From: Acidobacteriota bacterium
GTDB taxonomy: Bacteria; Acidobacteriota; Terriglobia; Terriglobales; Acidobacteriaceae
Direction: 5' to 3'
Assembly (NCBI GenBank): GCA_021805025.1
Contig: JAJZGF010000002.1
Coordinates: 1-46,091, forward strand
DNA: 46,091 nucleotides
Positions 1 through 9,200 of this stretch are shown piece by piece (position 1 is the first letter of the stretch; the number at the start of each line of letters is the position of its first letter). Below the pieces are notes generated by a model that was not told the DNA's origin, searched no databases, and worked only from the letters and a program-made list of their open reading frames with translations. A program made the position numbers and the translations under genes.

Positions 1-1
1 G

Positions 2-658
2 CCGATGATGCATCCGGATCCCCCGATGATCCTCTTCGTGCCGGAGGTGATGCCGGAGCCATTCACTGACCCCTCGTATCATCTGCCGGCCTTCTATGAG
101 CTGTGGGCGCGGTGGGGGCCGGTGGAAGATCGCGCCTTCTGGGCACGGGCCGCCGAAGTAAGCCGCGCATTCTTTGTGAAGACGACCAACCCCGTCACGG
201 GTCTGGCGCCAAGCTATGCGAACTTTGACGGCACCCCGCACGTCAATCGGTTTCCGCAGTCGGGCGAGTTTGGCTACGACGCCTGGCGCACGGCAAGCAA
301 CTGGAGCGTGGACTGGGCGTGGTGGCACAAGGCTCCGGCAGAGCAGGAACTGAGCGACCGCATCCAGGGGTTTTTTGAGAAGCAGGGCATCAACACCTAT
401 GGCCCGGTCTACACGCTGGACGGCAAGGACCTGGGCGCGACGCCCGGCCTGACCCATGAGAACCATCCGGCTGGACTGGCGGGCACCAACGCCGTGGCCG
501 GCCTGGCGGCGACGGACCGTGCGAGAGCGAGCCAGTTTACCGAGGCGCTATGGAGTATGCCGACTCCTTCCGGGCAAAATCGCTACTACGACGGCATGCT
601 CTACCTGATGAGCCTGATGCACCTGAGCGGCGAGTTTCGCATCTGGACGCCGCAATAG
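2..658 (+). CDS. GH8 glycoside hydrolase, C-terminal part (Rex-like exo-oligoxylanase), truncated by window edge
   Basis: This is the 3' portion of a glycoside hydrolase family 8 gene. The reading frame is open to the left edge, so the start lies outside the window; the ATGs at 5 and 8 are internal. The visible ~218 residues carry the GH8 segment DPSYHLPAFYELWARWG near the beginning, then VTGLAPSYANFDGTPH, a region rich in Trp (NWSVDWAWWH) and a C-terminal helix ending in EFRIWTPQ. The pattern is closest to the reducing-end xylose-releasing exo-oligoxylanase (Rex) branch, which trims xylo-oligosaccharides. The Asp of the DPSYHLP motif may be the catalytic base, but this is family knowledge I cannot confirm here. 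The general acid and any signal peptide are not visible. A sugar permease gene follows 78 nt downstream on the same strand, suggesting a shared oligosaccharide-use unit. Confidence 0.82.
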   Translation, partial: PMMHPDPPMILFVPEVMPEPFTDPSYHLPAFYELWARWGPVEDRAFWARAAEVSRAFFVKTTNPVTGLAPSYANFDGTPHVNRFPQSGEFGYDAWRTASNWSVDWAWWHKAPAEQELSDRIQGFFEKQGINTYGPVYTLDGKDLGATPGLTHENHPAGLAGTNAVAGLAATDRARASQFTEALWSMPTPSGQNRYYDGMLYLMSLMHLSGEFRIWTPQ

Positions 659-736
659 GAGATTCGCAAGCCAGGCCTGCATCGCCGCCGGTATGATGGC
701 GGTGACCTGGCTACCAGGCTACAGCAGGAGTCTTAA

Positions 737-2047
737 ATGGCCTTTGCCACGCTTCCCGCGGAGTCCACAGAAGACAAGAACGAGCCGCTGGTACCGCCCA
801 ATGGGGCAGCGGCATTCTTTCTCGTCACCGGCCTGTTTTTTCTGTGGGGAATTCCCAACAATCTCAACGACGTGCTGATTCGTCAGTTCATGAAGTCATT
901 TGAGATTACCCGGCTGCAGGCGGGGCTGGTGCAGTCGGCCTTCTACACGGGATACTTCCTTTTCTCAGTGCCGGCGGCGATGGTGATGCGGCGGTACGGC
1001 TACAAGGCTGGCCTGATGATTGGCCTGTTGCTCTATAGCGCGGGCACCTTCTGCTTTTACCCCGCGGCGCAGGCCCGGAGCTACAGCCTTTTTCTGGTGG
1101 CGCTTTTTATCATCGCCAGCGGCCTGGGATTTCTTGAGACCGGGGCCAATCCGCTGATAGCGCAACTGGGAAATCCGGAGAGCGCTGTGCGCCGGCTCAA
1201 TTTCTCGCAGGCCTTCAATCCACTTGGCGCCATCACCGGCGTACTGATCGGGACGCTGTTCATCTTTTCCGGCGTGGAACTGAAGAGCGCGGACATCCTC
1301 CGCATGAAGCTTGCAGGCACCTACGATGCTTATCTGCAGCATGAGACGATGCGCGTCATCGCTCCGTATCTGGTGCTGGGCGCAGTGACGCTGGTGTGGG
1401 CGCTGCTGATCCTGCGCACGCCGTTCCCGGCCATTGCGGGCTCGCACACGCAGGAGCCGACCGAACCCACAGGGAGTTATCGCGAGCTGCTGCGCTATCC
1501 GCATTTTCTTTTTGCGGTGTTTGCCCAGTTCTGCTATATCGGCGCGCAGGTGGGCACGTGGAGCTACTTCATCCAGTACGCGCAAGACTACACTCACCTG
1601 CCGGAAAAAACGGCGGGCTACCTGCTGACCGGCACGCTGGCGGGCTTTGGCGTGGGCCGGTTCGGGTCAAGCCACTGGATGAAACGAGTGCGCGCCCATA
1701 CGCTGATGGGCATCTTTGCCGTGGCCAACATGGGGCTGGTCTCGGCGGGAATTCTCTTCCCCGGCTGGGTTGGCTTGTGGGCCATCTTTCTCACCAGCTT
1801 CTTCATGTCGCTGATGTTCCCAACCATTTTCGCGCTGGGTTTGCGGGATCTTGGTCCCAATACCAAGGCGGGCGCTTCGCTGCTGGTGATGGCGATCATC
1901 GGAGGCGCGGTATTTACACCGATTATCGGCCTTGTCTTCCAGGCCACGCGAAGCATGGCTACTGCAATGATTGTGCCGCTGGCGTGCTATGCGGTGGTGG
2001 CCGTGTTCGCCTTCAAGGGCAGCGGGCTTCGGCATTTTGGGGAATAG
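737..2047 (+). CDS. MFS sugar permease, FucP/GluP-like
   Basis: A 436-residue major facilitator superfamily permease. The first transmembrane segment carries FFLVTGLFFLWGIPNNLNDV, which resembles the L-fucose/H+ symporter (FucP) and glucose/galactose transporter (GluP) group, and about 12 hydrophobic segments follow. A second family-like stretch, SAFYTGYFLFSVPAA with MRRYGYKAG, covers TM2 and the cytoplasmic loop; ETGANPLI sits near TM4. The start is supported by AGGAG at 726-730, 6 nt before the ATG. The protein should import a sugar across the inner membrane with protons. The substrate cannot be read from the sequence: the GH8 neighbour suggests xylose or xylo-oligosaccharide products, while family membership suggests fucose, glucose or galactose. 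A GC-rich hairpin (2140-2185) lies between this gene and convergent glgC. Confidence 0.88.
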   Translation: MAFATLPAESTEDKNEPLVPPNGAAAFFLVTGLFFLWGIPNNLNDVLIRQFMKSFEITRLQAGLVQSAFYTGYFLFSVPAAMVMRRYGYKAGLMIGLLLYSAGTFCFYPAAQARSYSLFLVALFIIASGLGFLETGANPLIAQLGNPESAVRRLNFSQAFNPLGAITGVLIGTLFIFSGVELKSADILRMKLAGTYDAYLQHETMRVIAPYLVLGAVTLVWALLILRTPFPAIAGSHTQEPTEPTGSYRELLRYPHFLFAVFAQFCYIGAQVGTWSYFIQYAQDYTHLPEKTAGYLLTGTLAGFGVGRFGSSHWMKRVRAHTLMGIFAVANMGLVSAGILFPGWVGLWAIFLTSFFMSLMFPTIFALGLRDLGPNTKAGASLLVMAIIGGAVFTPIIGLVFQATRSMATAMIVPLACYAVVAVFAFKGSGLRHFGE

Positions 2048-2139
2048 TCCGGTCGTTTGAGAGCGCCCAAGGTCATCGCTCCTTGATGGTCGCGTTGACT
2101 TTGCGGTGTCGTCTTCGGTCTTGAGCATGCCGAAAATGC

Positions 2140-2185
2140 GTGCGCGCCGCGCGCGTTCCTGGCAGGTTTGCCGCGCGGCGCGCAC
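2140..2185. terminator. GC-rich inverted repeat between convergent genes
   Basis: A perfect 14-bp inverted repeat (2140-2153 pairing with 2172-2185) encloses an 18-nt loop, between the permease stop and the glgC stop. There is no T-run on either side, so it is not a classical intrinsic terminator. A bidirectional transcription barrier is a reasonable inference. Confidence 0.4.
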
Positions 2186-2218
2186 CACGCGCCCTGACGG
2201 GCGCTCCGTCGTCTGCGA

Positions 2219-3478
2219 TCAGTAACGCTCCATAAATTCCGGATCGACGGGATTCTCAAACAGCGATGCATCCCGGGTGACGATGGTGAGGCCCGACGGC
2301 GTGACGAAATAGCGCCGCTTGTCTTCCACGGGATCGTAACCGATGACTGTACCCTCGGGGATGTGCACATCGCGGTCAATGATGGCGCGGCGAATGCGGC
2401 AATGGCGGCCGATATTGACATGCGAAAAGATGATGCTCGCGTCCACGTCCGAGTAGGAGTTGACGCGCACATCCTGCGACAGCACGGAGTTGGATATCGA
2501 TGCGCCCGAAATGATGACGCCGGCCGTGATGACCGAGTTGACGGCCATGCCGGTGCGTCCCGGCTCGCCGAAGACGAACTTTGCGGGAGGGTATTGGCGC
2601 ACGCGGGTGCGGATGGGCCAGCTCTTGTCATAGAGGTTGAAGGTCGGCGAGACCGAGCACAGGTCCATGTTCGCGTCGTAGTAGGAGTCCAGCGTGCCGA
2701 CGTCGCGCCAGTAGAGCGCCTGCTGCTTGTTCTCGTCGACAAAGCTGTAGGCCACCATCTTTTTCTTGCCCAGCAGATTGGGAAGAATGTTGTGGCCGAA
2801 GTCGTGCTTCGAGTCGGGGTCTTCGGCGTCGGCGATGAGCGCCTTCAGCAGCACCTCAGTGTTGAAGATGTAGATGCCCATGGAAGCATCCACCGCATTG
2901 GGATTGAATGGCGAGCGGAAATTTGTGGATGCGGGCTTTTCCTGGAAACCCAGAATTTCGCCCGACTGGCCCACTTCCACCACGCCGAAGCGGGAGACTT
3001 CATCGGGGGGAATGGGCAGCGTGGCCAGCGTAACCTCCGCCTTGGACGCCTTGTGGTGGTCCAGCATGCGGCTGTAGTTCATTTTGTAGATGTGGTCACC
3101 GCTAAGGATGATCATGTATGTGGGCTGTTCGCTGCCGATGGAGTAGATGTTCTGGTAGACAGCATCGGCCGTGCCCATGTACCAGTTGGCGCCGGTGCGC
3201 TGCATGGGCGGCAGCATCTCAAAGAACTCGCCCAGTTCCGTCGCCACCACGCCCGTCCACCCCTCGCGGATATGCCGGTTCAGCGAGAGCGCCTTGTACT
3301 GCGTCATGACAAAGACCTTGCGCAGGCCGGAGTTGATGCAGTTGGAAAGCGTGATGTCGATAATCCGGTAGTGCCCGCCAAAGGGCACAGCCGGCTTGGC
3401 GCGATCGCGGGTCAGCGGAAAGAGCCGTTCGCCGGCGCCTCCCGCAAGCAGGACTCCCAGTGTATCCCTCATCTCCAT
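2219..3478 (-). CDS. glgC: Glucose-1-phosphate adenylyltransferase (ADP-glucose pyrophosphorylase)
   Basis: GlgC makes ADP-glucose from glucose-1-phosphate and ATP, the committed cytoplasmic step of glycogen synthesis. The 419-residue protein has the expected order. An N-terminal nucleotidyltransferase domain starts with GGAGERLFPLTRDRAKPAVP, followed by YRIIDITLSNCINSG, then GTADAVYQN and the ILSGDHIYKM signature. The C-terminal ~120 residues form a left-handed beta-helix, visible as hexapeptide-like repeats (VIISGASISNSVLSQDVRV onward). The length is normal for bacterial GlgC. Two ATGs lie at the start (3478 and 3472); a G-rich stretch (AGGGG) upstream favours the first. No other glg gene is adjacent, although a GH57 enzyme is encoded 22 kb away. 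Confidence 0.96.
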   Translation of the reverse strand: MEMRDTLGVLLAGGAGERLFPLTRDRAKPAVPFGGHYRIIDITLSNCINSGLRKVFVMTQYKALSLNRHIREGWTGVVATELGEFFEMLPPMQRTGANWYMGTADAVYQNIYSIGSEQPTYMIILSGDHIYKMNYSRMLDHHKASKAEVTLATLPIPPDEVSRFGVVEVGQSGEILGFQEKPASTNFRSPFNPNAVDASMGIYIFNTEVLLKALIADAEDPDSKHDFGHNILPNLLGKKKMVAYSFVDENKQQALYWRDVGTLDSYYDANMDLCSVSPTFNLYDKSWPIRTRVRQYPPAKFVFGEPGRTGMAVNSVITAGVIISGASISNSVLSQDVRVNSYSDVDASIIFSHVNIGRHCRIRRAIIDRDVHIPEGTVIGYDPVEDKRRYFVTPSGLTIVTRDASLFENPVDPEFMERY

Positions 3479-3663
3479 TTGCCCCTACCCCTTGCAGGTT
3501 CTCTGTCCGGACTCGCACTGCCTGGACAGGCCGGTGTCGCTATCCGGTACAGGATTCTTTCCAGTGACACTTTTCCACAGCCGTCACTGAACGGTGGAGG
3601 ATACCACAGGCGAGGAAGCGCTCGCTCCCATGAATCGTTGCCGGGGAAGTTTGGCATGAGAGG

Positions 3664-3714
3664 CAAACAAAACCGGAGCCTGTCGCCGCATTTTCTGGCG
3701 TCAGAGACTCCGGT
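3664..3714 (-). terminator. Intrinsic terminator of the outer-membrane protein gene
   Basis: Read on the minus strand, ACCGGAG (3714-3708) pairs with CTCCGGT (3678-3672) and is followed by TTTTGTTTG. This is the normal layout of a Rho-independent terminator, 33 nt beyond the stop of the gene ending at 3747. It should insulate glgC from the upstream minus-strand genes. Confidence 0.65.
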
Positions 3715-3746
3715 CTTTACCTGTCCTGCGGTGGGAAAAACTCTGC

Positions 3747-4454
3747 CTACCGCTTCTTTTTGAACTTGTACTCGATGCCCACCGAGATGGCAAAGTTCAC
3801 GTCGTTGGAGGTGGCGTGGTTACCGTAGTTAATGCTGTAGCGGGTCAGCACCGCGTCTGGCGTGATGCGGAAGACCCAATGCTCGGAGCGGTTCAGATCC
3901 ATGTGGCCGCCGATGATGGCGCCGAGAGCGAGCTGGTCGTTATAGAAGTCGACGACCGATGGCGGCTGGCCGCGCAGATCCTGCTCGAACTTGCCGTACA
4001 TGCCGCCGACCAAGGCGTGCGCGATCAGGTCGCCGTGCTTGTTGTGCGGTCCCAGCCACTCCGGTCCCGCGCCGAAGAAGGTCTGGCTGACGAACGGGCC
4101 TTCAATGGCGTAGGGATTGGGCGCAGCGCCGCTGGTGCCCAGGTAGTAGCGCGCAGATCCCTCAGCGCCCCAGTGCTTGCTCAGCCAGTAGGAGCCGGAA
4201 AGGTCGAGACCGCCCAGGTTGGAGCCCTGCAGGATGTTGGGGCCGGCCTTCATGTGGTCATAGGCCATGCCCAGCGACACGTCATAGCGGTTGTCGTAAC
4301 GCACACGGGCCAGCGGGTCGACGGAGATGTAGGTGCCGGTGCCGGTGGTCTGGGAGGCAGTGCTCTTGGCCTGGGCATCTGCGCGAGGCAGGATGCACAG
4401 CGCCAGGGTGGCGGCAGCGACAAAGGCTAAGGGAAAACGTACGGAAAGACGCAT
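3747..4454 (-). CDS. Outer-membrane beta-barrel protein, small porin-like
   Basis: A 235-residue exported protein. The signal peptide is clear: MRLSVRFPLAF, a hydrophobic core (VAAATLALCIL) and a probable cleavage after ADA near residue 28. The mature part alternates polar and aromatic residues, as in small 8-stranded OmpA/opacity-type barrels (YDVSLGMAYDHMKAG, GLDLSGSYWLSKHWG, YSINYGNHATS). The last strand reads AISVGIEYKFKKKR, so the usual terminal aromatic residue is followed by four basic residues. I chose the ATG at 4454 over the two GTG codons just upstream because signal peptide and spacing look better. It follows the YdcF-like gene by about 65 nt and has its own terminator. Its function is unknown; a structural or adhesion-related barrel is plausible. 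Confidence 0.75.
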   Translation of the reverse strand: MRLSVRFPLAFVAAATLALCILPRADAQAKSTASQTTGTGTYISVDPLARVRYDNRYDVSLGMAYDHMKAGPNILQGSNLGGLDLSGSYWLSKHWGAEGSARYYLGTSGAAPNPYAIEGPFVSQTFFGAGPEWLGPHNKHGDLIAHALVGGMYGKFEQDLRGQPPSVVDFYNDQLALGAIIGGHMDLNRSEHWVFRITPDAVLTRYSINYGNHATSNDVNFAISVGIEYKFKKKR

Positions 4455-4519
4455 CACCACTCAGCTTACAGGACCGGGCCGAGGCCGGACAATGCGCCAC
4501 CCTGCCATCCGGGCCGGCA

Positions 4520-5209
4520 CTAGGGATTGCAATGCTCTGCCCAGCGGGAATAGAGCAGGTAATAGACCGTTTTGAGTGTCTCCAACCCTGTGGCTGCCGC
4601 GTGTTCGGCAGGTGATTCCGGCTCCATGGACGACGCTGCATGCGTGCGCCACTCCACGGGGAGCCGGCTGAAGATCAGCGCAACGCGCGGCAGGTGGCTG
4701 GCGCTGGAGACAATCTCTGCCGAGTGCCATCCATGCGCCTGGAGGATGCGCGCGACGTAGCAGGCGTTTTGAACCGTATTGCGGGCCTGGGTCTCTTCGA
4801 GAATGGCTGATGCGGGAATGCCCTGGGCCTCGGCGGCCTGGGCCATGACCTGCGCCTCGACGAACTGGTTGGCTACGGCGCCGCCGGAAAAGATGAGCCG
4901 TGGGGCCACGCCGCGCTCATACTCCTCGACGCCTGCGGTGACGCGGGCGAGCTGGCGCGGGGTGGGGTTGCCGTCGGCATCGGCACGTGTGCCCAGCACC
5001 ACGATGGCGTCAAATCGAGCGCGGGCCGTGTTTGAGGCAGGAGCGAAGAGCCGCGCCAAGACAGCCCAGGCTACCAGGACAAGCGACACCCCAGCCAGCA
5101 GCAGCAGGCCGCGCCTGCGCCAGCTCGTCGGCCTGCGGCGTGATGAGGTGTGGCGAGGCCGAGGTCTGCGGGTAGGCGATTGCCGTCGCGGGGCGCGCGT
5201 GCTGGCCAA
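4520..5209 (-). CDS. YdcF/DUF218 family membrane-anchored protein
   Basis: A 229-residue protein with a very basic N-terminus (about ten Arg in 35 residues), one transmembrane helix (GLLLLAGVSLVLVAWAVLA) and a DUF218 domain. The domain shows DAIVVLGTRADADGNPTP near its start, the central RLIFSGG and the conserved TRNT-like stretch (EETQARNTVQNACY), then SSASHLPRVALIF. YdcF, ElyC and SanA relatives are tied to envelope integrity or peptidoglycan and lipid-carrier metabolism. By the positive-inside rule the N-terminus should be cytoplasmic and the domain periplasmic. The start is a TTG supported by GGAGG nine nucleotides upstream; no internal ATG would keep the helix. It sits between the nitroreductase and outer-membrane protein genes on the same strand. 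Confidence 0.78.
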   Translation of the reverse strand: MASTRAPRRQSPTRRPRPRHTSSRRRPTSWRRRGLLLLAGVSLVLVAWAVLARLFAPASNTARARFDAIVVLGTRADADGNPTPRQLARVTAGVEEYERGVAPRLIFSGGAVANQFVEAQVMAQAAEAQGIPASAILEETQARNTVQNACYVARILQAHGWHSAEIVSSASHLPRVALIFSRLPVEWRTHAASSMEPESPAEHAAATGLETLKTVYYLLYSRWAEHCNP

Positions 5210-5277
5210 GAAGCGAGTCCTCCAGCCTTCACTCTATCGTGACCGGACGGCCGGAAGTTCGCGCAGGCCGGGAAGGG

Positions 5278-5904
5278 CTACTCATCCAGCCTTGCGGGCT
5301 GGCCCCAGGCCGACAAGACGAATTCGCTCAGCGGCTTGCGCGTGCGGGGAGCCACCTCCTGAGCGATCATGCGCTCATTGGGCAGCAGGGCGGGTTCGCC
5401 CAGGTAACCCAGCGCGGTGACGGAGCCGATGAGGTAGTCCTCGGGTATCCCCAACGCCTGACGCGCCGCCGCGTGATCAAAGGCGCCCATCTGGTGTGTG
5501 GCAAGCCCCAGCGCGGTGGCCTGCACCACCAGCAGGGCAGTGGCCGCGCCCAGATCGTAGAAGGCATAGTCATTGGCGGAGTTGTCGTGGCTGAAGCGAG
5601 TTTTCGCCACGCCAAGCATCAGAACCGGTGCCTTGGGCGCCCAGGACTGATTGAAGGGGATCAGCGCGGATGTGATCTTTTGATGCGTTGAGGAACCGCG
5701 CAGGCCGACCAGAAAACGCCAGGGCTGCTCGTTGTAGGACGAAGGCGCCCAGCGTGCGGCCTCAAACAGACGCGCAAGGTCGGCGGGGTTGACTGGGCGG
5801 CCCTGAAATGCGCGGGGGCTCCAGCGCTCGTGAATGGCAGGCAGAATCCCTTCCACTGCCGGGGCATGTTTCAACTGATCGACTGCTACGGCACTGAACG
5901 ACAT
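5278..5904 (-). CDS. Nitroreductase family FMN-dependent oxidoreductase
   Basis: A 208-residue member of the NADH oxidase/nitroreductase fold, which uses FMN and NAD(P)H to reduce nitro-aromatics, quinones or unsaturated ketones. The N-terminal RWSPRAFQGRPV and the following APSSYNEQPWRFLVG are FMN-phosphate and flavin-contacting motifs of the family. The GAATALLVVQATALGLATHQ helix and the C-terminal GYLGEPALL segment also match. The ATG at 5904 has AGAGG upstream at good spacing. It is the first gene of a minus-strand run that continues into the YdcF-like gene after 68 nt. The physiological substrate cannot be inferred. Confidence 0.88.
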   Translation of the reverse strand: MSFSAVAVDQLKHAPAVEGILPAIHERWSPRAFQGRPVNPADLARLFEAARWAPSSYNEQPWRFLVGLRGSSTHQKITSALIPFNQSWAPKAPVLMLGVAKTRFSHDNSANDYAFYDLGAATALLVVQATALGLATHQMGAFDHAAARQALGIPEDYLIGSVTALGYLGEPALLPNERMIAQEVAPRTRKPLSEFVLSAWGQPARLDE

Positions 5905-6292
5905 GCATGAACCTCTTTGGGATCGAGTGGCATCTGTTAGATAACAAAACTGTGGTTTCGGATTCCATGAAGCGGAGTGTCCTCATTGGCCGGGCGGGAT
6001 GCGGTCGAACGCGCGCCTGCGGGCGGCTGTGGCCGAGAAGCGAGTGAAAGCAATCCCGACCTGTTCACAAGGGCTTCATCGAAATCTGCGAAACTTGGAC
6101 AAGGAAAATGACCATGCAAATACGCAACATGCAGCCGAACAATTGGCGTGCAGGGTTGCATGTGCCTGGAGATCACAACGTGTCCGGCAGGAGAGCCGGG
6201 CCTGCTCGCCGGCAAGGGCGGAATTCGACGGGGTGCAACCCCGCTGGTCTTTGCAGGAGATATGTTTTGCAAAAGTCTTGAGGAGGGTTGAT
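5905..6292. other. 388-nt intergenic region and leader upstream of the TonB-dependent receptor
   Basis: This stretch separates the divergent nitroreductase gene from the receptor start. It should hold promoters for both, but no convincing -35/-10 pair stood out by eye. The last 50 nt contain TTTGCA (6250-6255) and TGCAAA (6268-6273), a small inverted repeat just upstream of the AGGAGGG ribosome-binding site at 6281-6287. An in-frame upstream start at 5999 exists, but that extension lacks a signal peptide and is rejected. I recognised no riboswitch or small RNA. Confidence 0.45.
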
Positions 6293-9200
6293 ATGCGAAC
6301 TCGTTTTTCCATCTATCGTACCGTCATCGTAACTTGTGTCCTGTTTATTCTTGCCACTCTCGCATCCTTTTCCCACGCGCAAACCGCGGTTGACGGCGCC
6401 ATTGGCGGCACCGTTCTGGACAGCACCGGCGCTGTTGTTGCGAGCGCCGGCATCTCCGTACGCAACCTGGGAACCAATGCAGAACAGACTGCCGTCACGG
6501 ACGGTTCGGGCTACTTCCGTGTGTTGCATCTGCAGCCGGGCCCGTACAACGTGACGATCACCGCCGCTGGATTTAACACCTATCGCTCCACCAGCGTCAC
6601 GGTGCAGGTGGGCCTGTTGACCGACGTCGAGGCGCGCCTGACGGTCGGCAGCGCGGCGCAGACCGTGGAAGTCACAGGCGAATCTCCGCTGGTGAATACC
6701 ACATCTCCCGATTTCGCCGGAGTGGTGCCGCAGCTAACACTGCAGGATCTGCCGGAGAATAACTACCGGTGGTCGGCCTTTGCCCTGCTGACGCCGGGAG
6801 TCGTCAATGATTCGAATGGATATGGACTGCTGAGTTTTCGCGGGCAGAGCACACTGCTGAACAACGTGACCATCGACGGCACGGATGACAATCAGGCGTT
6901 CTTCTCTGAAGAGCGCGGACGCACCCGCGCCGGTTACTCGACGATCAAGGCCGCTGTGCAGGAGTTTCAGGTCAACACCTCAAACTACTCGGTAGAATAC
7001 GGCCGGTCGGCGGGCGGCATTGTGAACTCCATTACGAAGAGCGGCACTAACCAGCTGCATGGCGAGGGCTATTACTACGACCGCGACAGCGCATGGGCTG
7101 CGCAGAACACCTACGTGACGCACCCGGTGCAGGTTTCGTCGAGCCCGATCACGTATGCGGTGCAATCCTTCAAGCCCACCGATCTGCGCCGCCAGTATGG
7201 ATTCACACTGGGCGGGCCGATCCTGAAAGACAAGCTGTTCTTCTTCCTTGCAGCCGATCGCTTCTATCACGACTTTCCAGCGGCGGCGACGATTGCCGGA
7301 ACCAGCGCCAACGCCAACTTTTATACTGCGGCGGATTCCACCCTGCCTGCCGGAAAGACCTGCGGCGTAACTTCGGGAACAGCCGCTCCCAGCTACCCGG
7401 ACGCGCAGATTTGCCAACTGGCCAAAAACACGGGCCTCGCCTACACCAGCGCCGCCAGCTATTACGCCACCGGAATTGTGGGCTTGACTTCGATGCTGGG
7501 CACGGTGCCGCGCATCGGAGAGCAGGTGATCTATTTCCCGAAGGTGGACTGGCAGATCAATCAGAATAATCACGTCTCCGTCGAGGCGAACCAGATGCGC
7601 TGGACCTCGCCTGCCGGCATTCAGACCAGCCCGGCGGTGGCCTATGGCATGTCCAGCTTCGGCAACGACTATGTGCGCGATAACTGGATTGTAGGCAAAC
7701 TTGACAGCTTCTTCACCAACTCCATCAGCAACGAAGTACGCTATATGTACAGTCGCGACTTCGAGTTCGAGTTCAACCAGACGCCTACGCCGTATGAGCA
7801 GGGCAATCTTGTCAATACTCCCACCGGCTACGCCAATCCGCAGGGCCTGCCGCCAAACGTCTACCTGAGCGGATTCTTCCAGTTCGGCACACCGCAGTTC
7901 CTCAATCGCGCCGCGCTGCCCGATGAGCGCCGCTGGCAGCTCGCCGATACGGTGGTGTGGGTTCGCGGCAACCACACGTTGAAGTTCGGCGAAGACTATC
8001 TCCACACCAACGACGTGATTTCAAACCTGTACAACCAGTACGGCGGCTTTAGCTACAGCGGTAACACACCGCTGGGGAATTATCTTTCCGATCTGTATCT
8101 CTCGCAGAATCCGGTGGCCGGCAAGACGGCAGAGAACTACACCTACTTCAACCAGGGAGTCGGTGCACCGGGCCTTGAGTTCACCACCGGCGACTATGCG
8201 CTCTTCGCGCAGGATGAGTGGAAGGTAAGTCCGCGGCTCAGTACGACGATGGGCGTGCGCTGGGAGTATGAGCAATTTCCGGGCCAGCAATTGCCCAATT
8301 CGCTGCTTCCGCAGACGGCGTCTCTTCCGGACCACAAGCTGAACATCGCGCCAAGGGTCGGGTTTGCCTATGACGTCTATGGCACAGGGAAGACGATTCT
8401 GCGCGGGGGCTATGGCATGTTCTTTGCCCGCGCCATCAATTCGACGCTGTATCAGGCGCTGATCGGAACTGGAGCGGCTGGCGGCCAGGTGAACCCCACG
8501 CTCAATCCGGGGTCGACCTGTGCACCGCTCTTTCCGCAGATCGTTCCGGCGGGCTCCTACGCATCGTGCCTGACAGGCTCCAGCGGCAATGCCACGGCCT
8601 ACTACCTTGACCGGAACTTCAAGCTGCCGGAGATTCACATGGCCGACCTGACCCTGGAGCAGCAACTAGGCAGGGACGATGTCTTCAGCGTGTCCTGGCT
8701 GGGTTCGTGGGGCCGTCGTCTACCTGATTTTGTGGACACCAATCTGCCCGCGCCTACGCCGGTGAGCTTCACGGTGAAGGATGCGATCGGCGCGGGTCCG
8801 CTGGCGAACGGGACCACCTTCACGTCCAACGTTTACTTTGCCACAGCAAACCCCAACCATCGCCCCAATCCGAATTTCAGCTCGATCACGGACATCTTCA
8901 GCGGCGTGACCTCGAATTACGAGGCCATGGTGGCCGGTTACCAGCACCGCATGTCGCATTCCATTTCAGCGAATGCGAACTTCACCTGGTCGCACGCGCT
9001 GGACTACGGCGAAAACAATACGACCGGCGCCAGCGCCACGGCGCTGCTGGACCCGGCCAACATCAAGTTGGATTACGGTAACTCCAACCAGAATGTGCCC
9101 TACCGGTTTGTGATCTTCGGCGTAGCAGAGTCGCCCTGGCACTTCCACGGGCCTCTTGGCTACCTGCTCAACGACTTCCAGCTTGCGCCTGACTTCCAGA

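Noticed and set aside
2363..3763. A 466-codon plus-strand frame opposite glgC
   Set aside because: The glgC motifs are unambiguous on the minus strand; the antisense product is an Arg/Val/Gly-rich shadow without domains.
6249..6275. Possible riboswitch in the receptor leader
   Set aside because: Only a 6-bp inverted repeat was found and no conserved aptamer core (B12, TPP, FMN or similar) could be recognised.
5999..6292. N-terminal extension of the TonB-dependent receptor
   Set aside because: The extension lacks a signal peptide and would place the real one internally; a strong AGGAGGG site precedes the ATG at 6293.
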